The notes under the pieces are model-generated. The model ran no database searches. It was not told the origin of the DNA and worked only from the letters and a program-made list of their open reading frames with translations. Below are positions 52,697-62,259 of a stretch of DNA of 64,000 bases, piece by piece. Within the stretch, counting starts at the first letter, position 1, and each line of letters starts with the position of its first letter. The stretch is from contig CAWJFE010000005.1 in assembly GCA_963842125.1 (NCBI GenBank), positions 558,001-622,000 of the forward strand, given 5' to 3'. Origin of the DNA: CAWCWK01 sp963842125. Lineage in GTDB: Bacteria > Pseudomonadota > Alphaproteobacteria > Rhizobiales > CAWCWK01. The position numbers and the translations under genes are program-made.

Positions 52697-54487
52697 CTAC
52701 GTAGCGGCCAGGTAGGCCCGCCAGGACCCATGTCCGGTGATCTCGGTAGCATCAAGTGTCGCATGCACTTCGCAAAGGAAACCGAGGCATGTCGATCCAT
52801 CGTGGAGTACGACCTGCCCAAGGCCGAGCGGTGCCGGGATCGTCGTGAGGAAGCTACCGAGCGACCCCGTCGGGATCAGCCACACCTCTCCCGCTATCGC
52901 TGCGCCTTCGCTAGCCCGAACCATGCCGGGGCGGTGAGGCGGACCGCCGGGCAGGCTGAAGAGCCGGTAAGCTTCGGCAGTGCGACATTCGCGCAGGAAG
53001 CGCGCGCCATAGCCCAGGAGGTCCGCATTGAGCGGCAGGCCCGACATGTGCGCGCCGATGGCGAAGAGGGGTGTGTAGCCTTGTGGGATGCCGCTAGCGC
53101 CGTCCGCCCCACCGATCCTATCTACTTTGCTCCCCGAAGGCTGGCTCCTCGCCGGCAGTTCAACCGCCCTGGCCAGCGCGGCGATCTGCGCGTCGCGGCC
53201 ATGGTCGGCGATCAAGGTTAGGTTGCCCGGCCGGCCGTCGCCGCGTTTTGCGGTCGGAACGGCTATCGCGCAGAGGTCCAGCAGATTCACGAAGTTCGTG
53301 TACGTGCCGAGCCGCGAGTTCGGAGTGACGGGATCGGCATCGAGGTCGGCCCGCGTGTAGAAGGTGGGGATGGTCGGCACGCAAAGCGCGTCGAGGCCGT
53401 CGAGGATGGGTGCGATCGCGCGCTTGAGGTCCGCCAGCCGGTAGAGCCCGCGAAAGGCGTCTGCGGCCGACAGTCGCTCTGCGCCGGAAATGATGGCGCG
53501 CGTCGTCGGATGAAGAGCGTCTGGATTGCTCCTCTGGAGGTCCTCGACGACGGTGTAGCGCTCCGCCACCCAGGCGCCTTCGTAGAGGAGATCGGCGACC
53601 TCGTAGAAGGGTGCGAAATCGATGGGGACGATCTCGGCGCCCATTGCCGCAAGCGCATCGATATCGAACTCGAAGGAGGCAGCCTGCGCGTCGTCGCCGA
53701 AGAAGCGGCGCGTTTCGAGCATGGGAACGCCGACACGCGGGGCGGGAAGGGCTGCTCCCAGAGGAGGCGCCAGGCAGATTCGCGAATACGCATCGGCGGG
53801 ATCGTAGGCGGTGGCGGCGGCGAAGACGGTGTAGGCATCCTCGACGGTGCTCGCGAAGACGGAGATCGTATCGAGCGTTCGGCAGGCCGGCACGACGCCC
53901 GTCGCCGACAAGGCGCCAAGCGAGGGCTTGAGCCCGACGATACCGTTGAGGGCTGCCGGGACGCGACCGGAGCCTGCCGTATCGGTGCCGAGCGCGAAGG
54001 CGACGATCCCCTGCGCGACCGCGACCGCCGAGCCCGATGACGAGCCGCCGGGTACGATCTCTGGGTCGAGGGCGTTGCGCGGCACCGGATGAGGGGTGCG
54101 CACGCCGACGAGGCCGGTGGCGAACTGATCGAGATTGGTCTTGCCGATTAGGATCGCGCCCGCCTCGCGTAGGCGCGCGACCACGAAGGCGTCCGCCTCG
54201 GCCTCGTACGCATAGGCCGGGCATGCGGCGGTCGTCGGTGCGCCTGCGACGTCGATATTGTCTTTTACCGCGAACGGCACGCCCCAGAGCGGTCGCGTCA
54301 GCGGGTCGAACGGCCCGAGCGCGGAGGCCGCTGCCTTCGCCTCGTCCTCTGGGATCAGATGGAGGAAGATGCCCGGATCATCGACTATAGCGATACGGGC
54401 ATAGCACTCGGCGATGACCGACGCCGGGTCGAGCCCCTCGGCATAGGCGGCGTGAAGGTGGTCGATTCGGAACGGCTGGTCCTGCAA
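52697..54487 (-). CDS. atzF: Allophanate hydrolase
   Basis: A 596-residue amidase-signature enzyme that converts allophanate to ammonia and CO2. The catalytic Lys is in FAVKDNIDVAG near residue 73, and the cis-Ser/Ser nucleophile pair in PGGSSSGSAVAVA near 150-160. The second domain (residues ~455-590) with LFAIGAHMSGLPLN and GYGARFLRE is the specific C-terminal domain of AtzF-type allophanate hydrolases and separates it from general amidases. The start is TTG 54487, with GAGG 6 bases upstream. It is the last gene of the triazine-nitrogen operon, 40 bases after the cupin gene. Confidence 0.93.
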   Translation of the reverse strand: MQDQPFRIDHLHAAYAEGLDPASVIAECYARIAIVDDPGIFLHLIPEDEAKAAASALGPFDPLTRPLWGVPFAVKDNIDVAGAPTTAACPAYAYEAEADAFVVARLREAGAILIGKTNLDQFATGLVGVRTPHPVPRNALDPEIVPGGSSSGSAVAVAQGIVAFALGTDTAGSGRVPAALNGIVGLKPSLGALSATGVVPACRTLDTISVFASTVEDAYTVFAAATAYDPADAYSRICLAPPLGAALPAPRVGVPMLETRRFFGDDAQAASFEFDIDALAAMGAEIVPIDFAPFYEVADLLYEGAWVAERYTVVEDLQRSNPDALHPTTRAIISGAERLSAADAFRGLYRLADLKRAIAPILDGLDALCVPTIPTFYTRADLDADPVTPNSRLGTYTNFVNLLDLCAIAVPTAKRGDGRPGNLTLIADHGRDAQIAALARAVELPARSQPSGSKVDRIGGADGASGIPQGYTPLFAIGAHMSGLPLNADLLGYGARFLRECRTAEAYRLFSLPGGPPHRPGMVRASEGAAIAGEVWLIPTGSLGSFLTTIPAPLGLGQVVLHDGSTCLGFLCEVHATLDATEITGHGSWRAYLAAT

Positions 54488-54527
54488 GGGACACCTCGAT
54501 GCGTGAGAATGGGAAGGGTGCCTTTGG

Positions 54528-54899
54528 TCACCCCAGAACGTTGATCGGCGCCGCCCAGTGGATGAGGATGGTGCAGCCTTCGTCGGACCATACGGAGTGG
54601 ACGGAGCCCGGCGGGTTGGTCACGAAGGCGCCAGCCGCATAGCGTCCGCGCTCGTCGGACTGCGCACCTTCGAGGACGAGGATGGTCTCCAGACCTTCGT
54701 GCCGATGGCGCGGCACGCTCGCGCCCGGCCGATATCGTAGGAGGGCGACCTGAGGGTAGGTGTCGCCCTCGCGCCGCAGCCAAGCGATCTCGACGCCTTC
54801 GCGAAAGGGCTCGAACGGCTGGTCGCGCCAGCCGCCGTCTCCGAGTTGGGCGCAAAGGCCGGGTTCTTCGAGGGACGAACGACGCTCGGTCTCGCTCAT
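54528..54899 (-). CDS. Cupin-domain protein (ChrR-like)
   Basis: A 123-residue single-domain cupin. The metal-site motif is PRHRHEGLETILVLEG near residues 61-76, followed by GSVHSVWSDEGC near 97. All ligand-type residues (two His, Glu, later His) are present. It is inserted between the isochorismatase-fold hydrolase and allophanate hydrolase with a 4-base overlap at its start. Small cupins in this position are usually isomerases, lyases or metal sensors; no known cyanurate step needs one. Confidence 0.85.
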   Translation of the reverse strand: MSETERRSSLEEPGLCAQLGDGGWRDQPFEPFREGVEIAWLRREGDTYPQVALLRYRPGASVPRHRHEGLETILVLEGAQSDERGRYAAGAFVTNPPGSVHSVWSDEGCTILIHWAAPINVLG

Positions 54900-55582
54900 G
54901 CCGGGGCCACGTCCGTCAGCGCGTCGTGCACCGCGGCGGCGGAGGCGGTCCAGCCGACGATGGCGCCCTGCGAGCGTATCATGTCGAGCGTCGCTGCCTT
55001 GAAGGCGGGGACGTAGCTCGCCGTCGCGTCCTCGACGACGCAGACGTCATAGCCCCTGTCGTTCGCCTCGCGCGCGGTCGACTGGACGCAGACCTCGGTC
55101 GTCACGCCCGTAACGAGAAGCTGGCGGATGCCGCGTGCTTCCAGCACTGCGCTGAGCTGCGTGGCGTAGAAGGCGCCCTTTCCGGGCTTGTCGATGACGA
55201 TCTCGCCAGGCTCAGGCGCAAGTTCGGGCACGATCTCTGTTCCCGGTTCGCCGCGGACGAGCAGCCGCCCCATCGGACCCGCATCGCCAATGCGCAATCG
55301 AGGCTCGCCGCGCAGGCGCTTGGCGGGCGGACAATCGGAGAGATCGGGCGCGTGGCTCTCGCGGGTGTGGATGACAGTGAGGCCGCGCTCGCGAAAGGCG
55401 CGGAGGAGGCCGGCCAGCGTCGGCACGATCTCGCGGAGATGTGACACGTCGTTGCCAAGCGATGCGCCAAAACCGCCCGGCTCCAGAAAATCGCGCTGCA
55501 TGTCGATGACGACGAGGGCGAGCGTCTCGGGCGCGAACGGGAAGGCGAAGGGGGCCGCTTCGATGGTCCGTGCCTCGGTCAT
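54896..55582 (-). CDS. Cysteine hydrolase, isochorismatase family
   Basis: A 228-residue isochorismatase-fold amidohydrolase. The catalytic triad is visible: Asp in VVIDMQRDF near 25, Lys in DKPGKGAFYAT near 130, Cys in VTTEVCVQST near 167. It resembles the biuret hydrolase two genes away (shared LLVRGEPGTEIVPELAP) but lacks the diagnostic WPYDG and MGYDLSLTRAP segments. It may hydrolyse a related N-acyl or ureido compound, for example a substituted biuret. It overlaps the cupin (4 bases) and the ATPase stop (1 base at 55582). Confidence 0.9.
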   Translation of the reverse strand: MTEARTIEAAPFAFPFAPETLALVVIDMQRDFLEPGGFGASLGNDVSHLREIVPTLAGLLRAFRERGLTVIHTRESHAPDLSDCPPAKRLRGEPRLRIGDAGPMGRLLVRGEPGTEIVPELAPEPGEIVIDKPGKGAFYATQLSAVLEARGIRQLLVTGVTTEVCVQSTAREANDRGYDVCVVEDATASYVPAFKAATLDMIRSQGAIVGWTASAAAVHDALTDVAPA

Positions 55583-57163
55583 CAGGCGTGCCCCGCCATG
55601 TGGCGGCCGATCTCGGCGCGGTCGGCGCGTTGCTCCGTCGGTGCGGTAGGTGATGCCGCCTTCCGACATCACGACGATGCGGTCGCAGAGTTCCAGAATC
55701 TCGTCGAGGTCCTCGCTGATGAGGAGGATGGCGGTGCCTGCGTCGCGCGCCGCCACGATGCGGGTGCGGATTTCGTCGACGGCCGTCACATCGAGACCGA
55801 AGCAGGGGTTGGCGACGATGAGAAGCGCGACATCGCCGCTCAGTTCACGCGCGAGGACAGCGCGCTGCACGTTGCCGCCCGATAGCGTCTCGATCGCTAA
55901 GTCGGGCGAACTGGCGCGGATACCGAAGCTCGCGATGCGTTGCCGGGCTTCCGACGCGATGCGCTTGCGGTCGAGGCGTAGGCGCGGGCCGGCCTCGCTA
56001 ACATCAAAGCTGCGCAGCGCGATGTTTTCGGCCACGCTCATGCGCGGGGCGCAGGCATTGCGAAGCGGCTCTTCGGGCAGGCAGCGCACGCGCCGCTCAC
56101 GCATCTCGGTCCGTGTCGCGGCATAAGGCGCGCCGGCGACGCGGACTGTGCCGGACGTGGCCGCGCGCTGCCCGCAGAGCACCTCCATGAGCGCCGTCTG
56201 CCCGTTGCCCGACACGCCGGCAACGCCGACGATCTCGCCGGAATGGACGCAGAGATCGTCGATCGCGAGTGCCGAGAAGCCGGAGGCATCGGATGCGCGC
56301 AACCCCTCGATTTGCAGCAACGCGGCGCCCGGCTCGGCGGCGGCCGGGCGGTTGCGCTCCGGCAGCGCGGCACCGACCATCATCTGTCCGAGGTCCGCGT
56401 GGGTCAGCCCCGCGACCGGGCCGCCGCCGACGCGATGACCGGCACGCAGCACCGTCACGTCGTCGGCAAAGCCCGTCACCTCGCGAAACTTGTGGGTGAT
56501 CATGAGCACCGTGACCTCGCCGGCCTGCGTGAGCGCCCGCACGGTGCCGAGCACCTCGTCGGCCTCGGCGGGGTCGAGGACCGATGTCGGCTCGTCGAGG
56601 ATGAGGAAGCGACGGCCGAGATAGAGTTGCTTGAGGATTTCGAGCTTTTGGCGCTCGCCGGCCGAGAGCCGGTCGGCTGGGACGGTGAGCGGCACCCGGA
56701 AAGGCATGGTATCGAGAAAGGCTTCGAGCCGTGCCCGCTCCGCCCGCCAGTCGATGATGTGCGGCGCGTCCGGCCGGCTGATCACGAGGTTTTCGGCTGC
56801 CGTCAGCGACGGCACGAGGGTGAAATGCTGGTAGACCATGCCGAGCCCCAGAGCGTGGGCGGCGCGTGGGTCCGGCAGATCGACCTCGCGGCCTGCTACG
56901 AGGAACTGACCCTTCGTCGCCCGGTTGAAGCCCATCGCGCATTTGACGAGCGTCGACTTGCCCGCCCCGTTCTCGCCGAGCAGGGCGTGGAAGCTGCCGG
57001 GCGCGACGGCGATGGAGACGTCGTCGAGCGCCGTGAAGCCGCCAAAGCGCATCGTGACACCGCGCGCCTCGAAACCGATGGCGCCGTTCTCGTGTCGTGC
57101 TGCCACCGTTGGTGGGATGCCGAGCGCAAGCGGGGCTGCGATGTCATTTGGCAGAGCACTCAT
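55582..57163 (-). pseudogene. BMP-type ABC transporter ATP-binding protein, frameshifted near 55636
   Basis: A tandem ATPase of about 526 residues, as in nucleoside/BmpE-type importers. The first cassette has GENGAGKST, LSAGERQKLEILKQL and LILDEPTSVLD. The second has GVSGNGQTALMEVL, LSGGNVQRAVLAREL and LLIVANPCFGLDVTA, with Asn-Pro-Cys replacing the usual acidic Walker B end as in this subfamily. After ITYRTD, one extra base at ~55636 shifts the frame; removing it gives EQRADRAEIGRHMAGHA and a stop at 55582-55584, which overlaps the next gene by one base. Start ATG 57163 overlaps the biuret hydrolase stop by 4 bases. Confidence 0.87.
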
Positions 57164-57864
57164 TTCAGCGCCGCCAGAAGCTTCGCGCTGTCGCTGACTG
57201 CGCCGAAGACGCCGCCCTGCATCGTCACCATCTTGATCGCTGCGTCGTGGTTGCCCCGATCGGTCGCGCCGCAACAGTCTTCGAGAATGAGGCATTCGAA
57301 GCCGCGGTCGTTGGCTTCGCGCATCGTGGTGTGGACGCAGACATCGGTCGTGATGCCGGTCAGGATGAGATTGGTGATGCCGCGCGTGCGGAGCAGCAGC
57401 TCGAGGTCGGTCGCGTAGAAGCTGCCCTTGCCGGGCTTGTCGATGATCGGCTCGCCGGCGTGCGGCGCGAGTTCCGGCACGATCTCCCAGCCCGGCTCGC
57501 CGCGCACCAGGATGCGCCCGCACGGGCCCGGATCGCCGATACCGGCACCCATCTGACGCGAGCGCCAGCGCTTGTTGGCTGGCAGGTCGGCGAGGTCCGC
57601 GCGATGGCCCTCGCGGGTGTGGATGATGGTGTAGCCAGCAGCCCGCATCGCCGCCAGGATGCGGCCGATCAGCTCCAGCGGCGCGCGGGTGAGCGAGAGG
57701 TCGTAGCCCATCGTATCGACATAGCCGCCTGGTCCGCAGAAGTCGGTCTGCATGTCGATGATGACGAGGGCCGTATTGTCGGCCCGCATCGCGCCGTCAT
57801 AGGGCCAGCGATAGGGGGTGGCCTCGACGTCGAGACCCGCCGTCGTGGCTTCGGCGAGGCTCAT
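57160..57864 (-). CDS. biuH: Biuret hydrolase (isochorismatase family)
   Basis: A 234-residue cysteine hydrolase that cleaves biuret to allophanate and ammonia. Triad: Asp in VIIDMQTDF near 36, Lys in DKPGKGSFYATD near 140, Cys in ITTDVCVHTT near 175. YRWPYDGAM at the N-terminus, MGYDLSLTRAP near 54, REGHRADLADLPANKRWRS near 90 and GDPGPCGRILVRGEPGWE match BiuH/TrzE-type biuret hydrolases closely. Allophanate hydrolase in the same operon uses the product. It overlaps amiF by 4 bases and the ATPase start by 4 bases. RutB-type ureidoacrylate hydrolase is the main alternative, but no rut genes are present. Confidence 0.87.
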   Translation of the reverse strand: MSLAEATTAGLDVEATPYRWPYDGAMRADNTALVIIDMQTDFCGPGGYVDTMGYDLSLTRAPLELIGRILAAMRAAGYTIIHTREGHRADLADLPANKRWRSRQMGAGIGDPGPCGRILVRGEPGWEIVPELAPHAGEPIIDKPGKGSFYATDLELLLRTRGITNLILTGITTDVCVHTTMREANDRGFECLILEDCCGATDRGNHDAAIKMVTMQGGVFGAVSDSAKLLAALK

Positions 57865-58880
57865 TCGGCCGCCTCCGGCAGGGTGCGCTCGCCATAGTCC
57901 CGGCTCGGCTCTGGGAAGCCGCAGGACGTGCCGTCCGTCACCTTGACCGCGTCCTCCCAGGGCAGGCGATAGCGGCCGGCGGCGAGGTCGGTCATGTAGG
58001 TGTAGGGGCAGTCGGTGGCCCCGCCCTTGACGGCCGTATAGCCGCGATGGCCGAATTGGTAGATGTTGTTTTCGACGCCCCAGTTCTCGCGGGCTTCTCT
58101 GACGAGGTCGGGGCGCACTTCGGCGGTGATGATCTCGTCCGGCCGACCTGACGTTCCTTGCGCGATGATCGTGCCGTCGAAATTGCAGACCATGCCCTCG
58201 CCCATCGAGTCGAAGGTGCCGTCCGACCCGCACATGCACACGTTCGCCGTCACCATCAGGTTGCAGAAGGCGTTGGATTGGTTGGTGAAGCGCCAGCTCT
58301 CGCGGATGGGGGCGGTGTAGCCGGCCGTCCTGAGCATGATCTCGGCGCCCTTATAGGCGCATTCCCGTGCCATCTCGGGGAACATGCCGTCATGGCAGAT
58401 GATGAGCGCCAGCTTGGCGCCCTTCGGCCCGGTGATGACCGGAATGCCGCCATCGCCCGGCTCCCAAGGCTCGACGGGCACCCAGGGGTGCATCTTGCGA
58501 TAATAGAGCTGGATCTCGCCCATATCGTCGATGACGATGCCGACATTGTAAGGGTAGCCGCCGTCGTTCTGCTCCATGATCGAGAAGCAGCCCCAGACGG
58601 CGTTGTCGGCGCAAGCCCTGGCGAAGGCGGCGACCTCCGGTCCGTCCCTGCGGCACATGATGGCCGGGTTCGTGTCCATCGAGAGGCCGTGCAGCGCGTA
58701 TTCGGGGAAGACGACGAGGTCGAGCCCCGCCATGTTGCGCTTGGCCTTGGCGACCATGGCGACGATCTTGTCCGTCTGCCGCGCGAGGTCGTCCGGCGTC
58801 TCGACGACCGGCAGTTGGAGCTGCACGAGGCCGAGGACGACGCCGTTCGGCGAAGGGTTGAGACCGCCCAATCCATTCAT
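57861..58880 (-). CDS. amiF: Formamidase
   Basis: A 339-residue nitrilase-superfamily amidase. The catalytic triad is Glu in VVFPEYALHG near 60, Lys in YYRKMHPWVP near 133 and Cys in LIICHDGMFPE near 166. The N-terminus MNGLGGLNPSPNGVVLGLVQLQ and HGLSMDTNPAIMCR are typical of AmiF formamidases, which release ammonia and formate. Cyanurate breakdown does not make formamide, so this gene implies a second amide substrate or a side product. Start ATG 58880. It is followed by biuH with a 4-base overlap and preceded by a permease 10 bases away. Confidence 0.93.
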   Translation of the reverse strand: MNGLGGLNPSPNGVVLGLVQLQLPVVETPDDLARQTDKIVAMVAKAKRNMAGLDLVVFPEYALHGLSMDTNPAIMCRRDGPEVAAFARACADNAVWGCFSIMEQNDGGYPYNVGIVIDDMGEIQLYYRKMHPWVPVEPWEPGDGGIPVITGPKGAKLALIICHDGMFPEMARECAYKGAEIMLRTAGYTAPIRESWRFTNQSNAFCNLMVTANVCMCGSDGTFDSMGEGMVCNFDGTIIAQGTSGRPDEIITAEVRPDLVREARENWGVENNIYQFGHRGYTAVKGGATDCPYTYMTDLAAGRYRLPWEDAVKVTDGTSCGFPEPSRDYGERTLPEAAE

Positions 58881-58890
58881 CGTCAAACTC

Positions 58891-59811
58891 CTATCGTGTG
58901 ATGCTGAGCTCACCCGGCGCCCCGGTCAGCGCGCGGGTCGGCGATGAGGTGGCGATGAGGAGAGCGAGGGTGAGGACGTAAGGGGCGGCGTAGAAGAGGT
59001 AGTAGCCCTGGCTGACGCCGACCGATTGCAGCGCCGGGCCCAAGGCCCCCGCACCGCCGAAGAGAAGCGCCGCACCGACGCAGGCGATCGGGTTCCAGCG
59101 CGCGAAGATGACGAGCGCGACCGCCATCAAACCCTGGCCCGACGAGATGCCCTCCGACCAGGAGCCCGGATAATAGAGCGAGAGGTAAGCGCCCGCGACG
59201 CCCGCGAGAGAGCCGCCCGCCATGGTGGAGAGGACGCGCACAAGCGTCGGGTCGAGGCCGAGCGCACGAGCGGCCGGGGTCGAATCGCCGACGACGCGGA
59301 CGGTCAGCCCGATGCGGGTCGAGCGGAACATCCACCACATCGCAGCCCCGAGCACGAGGCCGATGGGAAAGAGTACATTGACCTGCAGTGCCGCCTGGAC
59401 CTGCGGCACGTCCGACCAGTCCCCGAGCGGGATCGCCGGCAGGTCGGGTGCGATCGGCTGGATGTACGGTTTGCCGAAGAAGAAGGCGAGGCCGAGCCCG
59501 AGAAGCATCATCGCGATGCCGACCGCGATATCGTTGACGCGCGGCAGAGAGCAGATGAGTCCGTGTAAAAGACCGAAGCCCGCGCCCGCGATCATCGCGG
59601 CGCCAACGCCTACCCAGGGCGAGCCGGTCTCGACGGCGGTGGCATAGGCGGCCATGGCGCCGAAGACGAGCGTGCCCTCCAGCCCGAGATTGATGCGGCC
59701 GGACCGTTCGGTCAGGCATTCGCCGAGGCTGACGAAGAGGAAGGGCGTCGAGACGCGGATCGCGCCGCCGAGGATCGCCAACGGTACACCCCAGAGGCCG
59801 AGATCGTTCAC
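58891..59811 (-). CDS. BMP-type ABC transporter permease (second)
   Basis: A 306-residue BPD_transp_2-type permease with eight or more hydrophobic segments. RSGRINLGLEGTLVFGAMAAY near residues 34-54 is the family signature, and VGDSTPAARALGLD near 175 the inner loop that docks on the ATPase. Such permeases import nucleosides, branched amino acids or related heterocycles. Start is GTG 59811, overlapping the first permease by 4 bases. With the tandem ATPase and BMP binding protein it forms a full transporter in the triazine-nitrogen operon. Confidence 0.92.
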   Translation of the reverse strand: MNDLGLWGVPLAILGGAIRVSTPFLFVSLGECLTERSGRINLGLEGTLVFGAMAAYATAVETGSPWVGVGAAMIAGAGFGLLHGLICSLPRVNDIAVGIAMMLLGLGLAFFFGKPYIQPIAPDLPAIPLGDWSDVPQVQAALQVNVLFPIGLVLGAAMWWMFRSTRIGLTVRVVGDSTPAARALGLDPTLVRVLSTMAGGSLAGVAGAYLSLYYPGSWSEGISSGQGLMAVALVIFARWNPIACVGAALLFGGAGALGPALQSVGVSQGYYLFYAAPYVLTLALLIATSSPTRALTGAPGELSITR

Positions 59812-60935
59812 CGCGATGCCTCCGGCGACCAGCGTTCTGGCGCAAACATCTTGAACCGCCCGTAGGCCGTCTCGCTGACGAGGATGGCGACGAAGACGAA
59901 GCTCTGAAGGACGAGGACGGTCGCGTCTGGCAGGTCCATGCGCCGCTGCACGAGCCCGCTCGACGCTTCGAAGCCGGCCAACAGCAGCGCGACGGGGATG
60001 ATCGCCAGCGGGTTCTGACGCGCCAGGAACGCGATGAGGATGCCGGTATAGCCGAAGCCCGAGGCGAGCGAGGCGTTGGCCGAGCCGTGCACGGCGGCGA
60101 CCTCGAAAGCGCCGGCCAGTCCGGCGAGCGCTCCGGCGGCGGCCGTGAAGGCGAGGATGAGCCGACCGACCGGCAGGCCCTGCACCTGTGCTGCTCGCAC
60201 GTTGCCGCCCGTCACCCGGGCTGCGAAGCCCCAGGTCGTGTGGTGAACGACGATGTGGGCGATCACGCAGGCCACGATTCCCAGCGCCAGGCCCCAGTGA
60301 ACGTCGAGACCCGGCATGTCGCCGATGCGCTGTTCGAGGGATAGCGGTGCGGTCGAAGGTTTGTTGAGGCTCGCCGGGTCGCGCAGCGGACCCTCAACGA
60401 GATGGTTCATCAACGCGATGGCGAGATAGGCTAGGAGGAGGCTGGAGATCGTCTCGTTGACGCCGCGCCGGTGGCGTAAGTAGCCAACAAGGCCGATCCA
60501 GACGCCGCCGGCAAGCGCGGCGGCCAGCATCATGATGGGGATCGAGGCGGCCCCCATTCCGGCGAACCAGACGGCAACCGCCCCAGCTGCGACGCCGCCG
60601 AGGACGATCGCGCCCTCGCCGCCGATGACGACGAGGCCGAGCTGGGCGGGCAGCGCGACGCAAAGCGCCGCCAGTAGCAAGGGCGCCGTACGCGAGAGCG
60701 TGTTCGACCAGCTGAAGCTCGTTCCGAATCCGGCCTTGTAGACGACGGCGTAGAACTCGGCCGGCGATTTGCCCAGGACCAGGAGAAAGAGCGCGAAGGC
60801 CGCCAGACCGACGGCGAGCGCTGCGACGGGGATCAGCACCGCTTCCGCCCGCCGGGCGAGACCGGCGAGCGCGGCAGGCCGCGTATCGACGTCCGTCTGC
60901 GTCAGGAAGGATGCCGTCGCCGTCTGGTCGGCCAT
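59808..60935 (-). CDS. BMP-type ABC transporter permease (first)
   Basis: A 375-residue BPD_transp_2-type permease. The extra N-terminal segment (residues 1-30) precedes helix 1 (VLIPVAALAVGLAAFALFLLVLG). LGLVVIGGEGAIVLGGVAAG near 100 corresponds to the signature GGEG loop of nucleoside-type permeases, and TGGNVRAAQVQGLPVGRLIL near 240 is the docking loop. It forms the channel with the second permease. ATG 60935 is the clear start, 24 bases after the binding-protein stop. Confidence 0.92.
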   Translation of the reverse strand: MADQTATASFLTQTDVDTRPAALAGLARRAEAVLIPVAALAVGLAAFALFLLVLGKSPAEFYAVVYKAGFGTSFSWSNTLSRTAPLLLAALCVALPAQLGLVVIGGEGAIVLGGVAAGAVAVWFAGMGAASIPIMMLAAALAGGVWIGLVGYLRHRRGVNETISSLLLAYLAIALMNHLVEGPLRDPASLNKPSTAPLSLEQRIGDMPGLDVHWGLALGIVACVIAHIVVHHTTWGFAARVTGGNVRAAQVQGLPVGRLILAFTAAAGALAGLAGAFEVAAVHGSANASLASGFGYTGILIAFLARQNPLAIIPVALLLAGFEASSGLVQRRMDLPDATVLVLQSFVFVAILVSETAYGRFKMFAPERWSPEASR

Positions 60936-60959
60936 CGCCGTCGCCTCGTTCGCCTCGCC

Positions 60960-62123
60960 TTAAGACGTCGAGCCGATCACGCCTTCGAGGAGGTAGTCCA
61001 TGCTCTCCAGCTCGACGTCGGTTTCGATGAAGCTCTGCCCCTCCGTCGCGATCGAGGCGCCGGTATTGGAGGCCATCGGGCCGGTGATGAGGGGGAAGTC
61101 TCCCGCTTCGATGGTCGCCTTGGTCTCCTCGAACTGCTGGCGTGCCGCATCCGAGACCGCCGGGCCGAGCGGGCTCATTTTCACAAAACCCTCGGCGAGG
61201 CCGCCGCGCACGAAGTTGTCGATCGTGCCGCCCGCCATCGCCGTCTCGACCATGCCGGTATAGACGGATGGCCAGTTCCACTCGGCGCCCGTGAGGTAGA
61301 GCTCAGGCGCGAGCGGCGACTGGTCGGCGTGGTAGCCGCAGACATACGCACCGCGCCCGGCGGCCGTCTCGACGACGACCTTGGGGCCGTCGACATGGCA
61401 GGTCGATCGACGTCGGCGCCCTGGTCGATCAGCGCGTTGGTCGCCTCGGCCTCCTTGACGGGCATCGACCATTCGCCTGTGAAGATGACCTGACAGGTGA
61501 TCTCAGGATCGACGCTGCGCGCGCCAAGCAAGAAGGCGTTGATATTCTGCAGCACCTGCGGGATCGGCTTGGCGGCGACGAAGCCGAGCTTCTTGGACTT
61601 CGACGCATGCCCGGCGACGACGCCGTTGAGGTACTGCCCCGTCCAGATGTAGCCGAAATAGGACCCGACATTCTTCGGCATCGCGTCGGTCCACAAGACC
61701 GCCGGCATGCTGGAAGCGCACGTCCGGATAGTCGGGCGCGACTTCGAGGATATGCGGGTTGAAATAGCCGAACGAGGTCGGGAAGAGCAGCGTCGCGCCG
61801 TCGAACTCGATCATCGAGCGCATCGTGTTCTGGACGTCCACCGTCTCGGCGACGTTTTCCTCTTCGATGATCGTCACACCGTCCATCGCCGCGACGGCGG
61901 CCGCGCCCTCGGCATGGGCCTGGTTGTAGCCGAAATCGTCCTTTGGGCCGACATAGATGAAGCCGACCGTGATCTCGTTGCCTTGCGCGCGGGCCGACAG
62001 CGGGCCCATGGCGGCGAGGCTGGCGAGCCCCGCGCCGGCCTTGAGAAGGCCGCGCCGTGAGGGTCGAGTGAGGCCTGTTAGGGTTGGGTCGAAGCCGGTC
62101 GCTCTGGTCCGCTTGTCGTTCAT
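60960..62123 (-). pseudogene. BMP family ABC transporter substrate-binding protein, two frameshifts (near 61695 and 61405)
   Basis: A PnrA/Med-type binding protein of about 387 residues split over three frames. Frame 1 has a twin-arginine signal (SRRGLLKAGAGLASLAAMG) with cleavage near ARA-QG and NEITVGFIYVGPKDDFGYNQAH, reaching FQHAGGL at ~61695. Frame 2 continues WTDAMPKNVGSYFGYIWTG to DQGADV at ~61405. Frame 3 has TCHVDGPKVVVETAAGRGAYVCGYH and the C-terminus. Removing one base at the first break and adding one at the second restores the family sequence. It is the first gene of the triazine-nitrogen operon and probably binds a heterocycle or ureido compound. Confidence 0.87.
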
Positions 62124-62165
62124 CGTCGCTCTCTCCTGAGGTGTCTCGAGCGCGTTTAGCTTTGC

Positions 62166-62188
62166 TGACGCGACTCTGTCTGGCGTCA
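62166..62188. promoter_or_regulatory. Candidate LysR-type operator (TGACGC-N11-GCGTCA)
   Basis: Perfect 6-bp arms with an 11-base spacer, the T-N11-A geometry of LysR-type sites. It lies in the 149-base divergent region between the BMP binding-protein gene (start 62123) and lysR (start 62273). It is closer to the transporter start, at about -43 to -65, where an activator would bind. Confidence 0.65.
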
Positions 62189-62234
62189 CGCTAGGGGGAG
62201 GCGAGTGCTGAGGTCTTCTGCTAAGTTCGCACTC

Positions 62235-62259
62235 GACTGCTGCGGTTCTTGCAGCAGTC
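62235..62259. promoter_or_regulatory. Inverted repeat upstream of lysR
   Basis: GACTGCTGC (62235-62243) and GCAGCAGTC (62251-62259) form a perfect 9-bp inverted repeat around GGTTCTT. It ends right before the GGGGAGG ribosome site of lysR, so it may be an autoregulatory site or an mRNA hairpin that limits lysR translation. Confidence 0.6.

Noticed and set aside
57160..57864. RutB ureidoacrylate amidohydrolase
   Set aside because: RutB is a close relative, but the other rut genes are absent, while allophanate hydrolase and a cyanurate-amidohydrolase-type gene are close by.
58891..60935. Branched-chain amino-acid (LivHM) permeases
   Set aside because: The GGEG loop and the BMP-type binding protein beside them fit nucleoside/BMP importers better than Liv systems.
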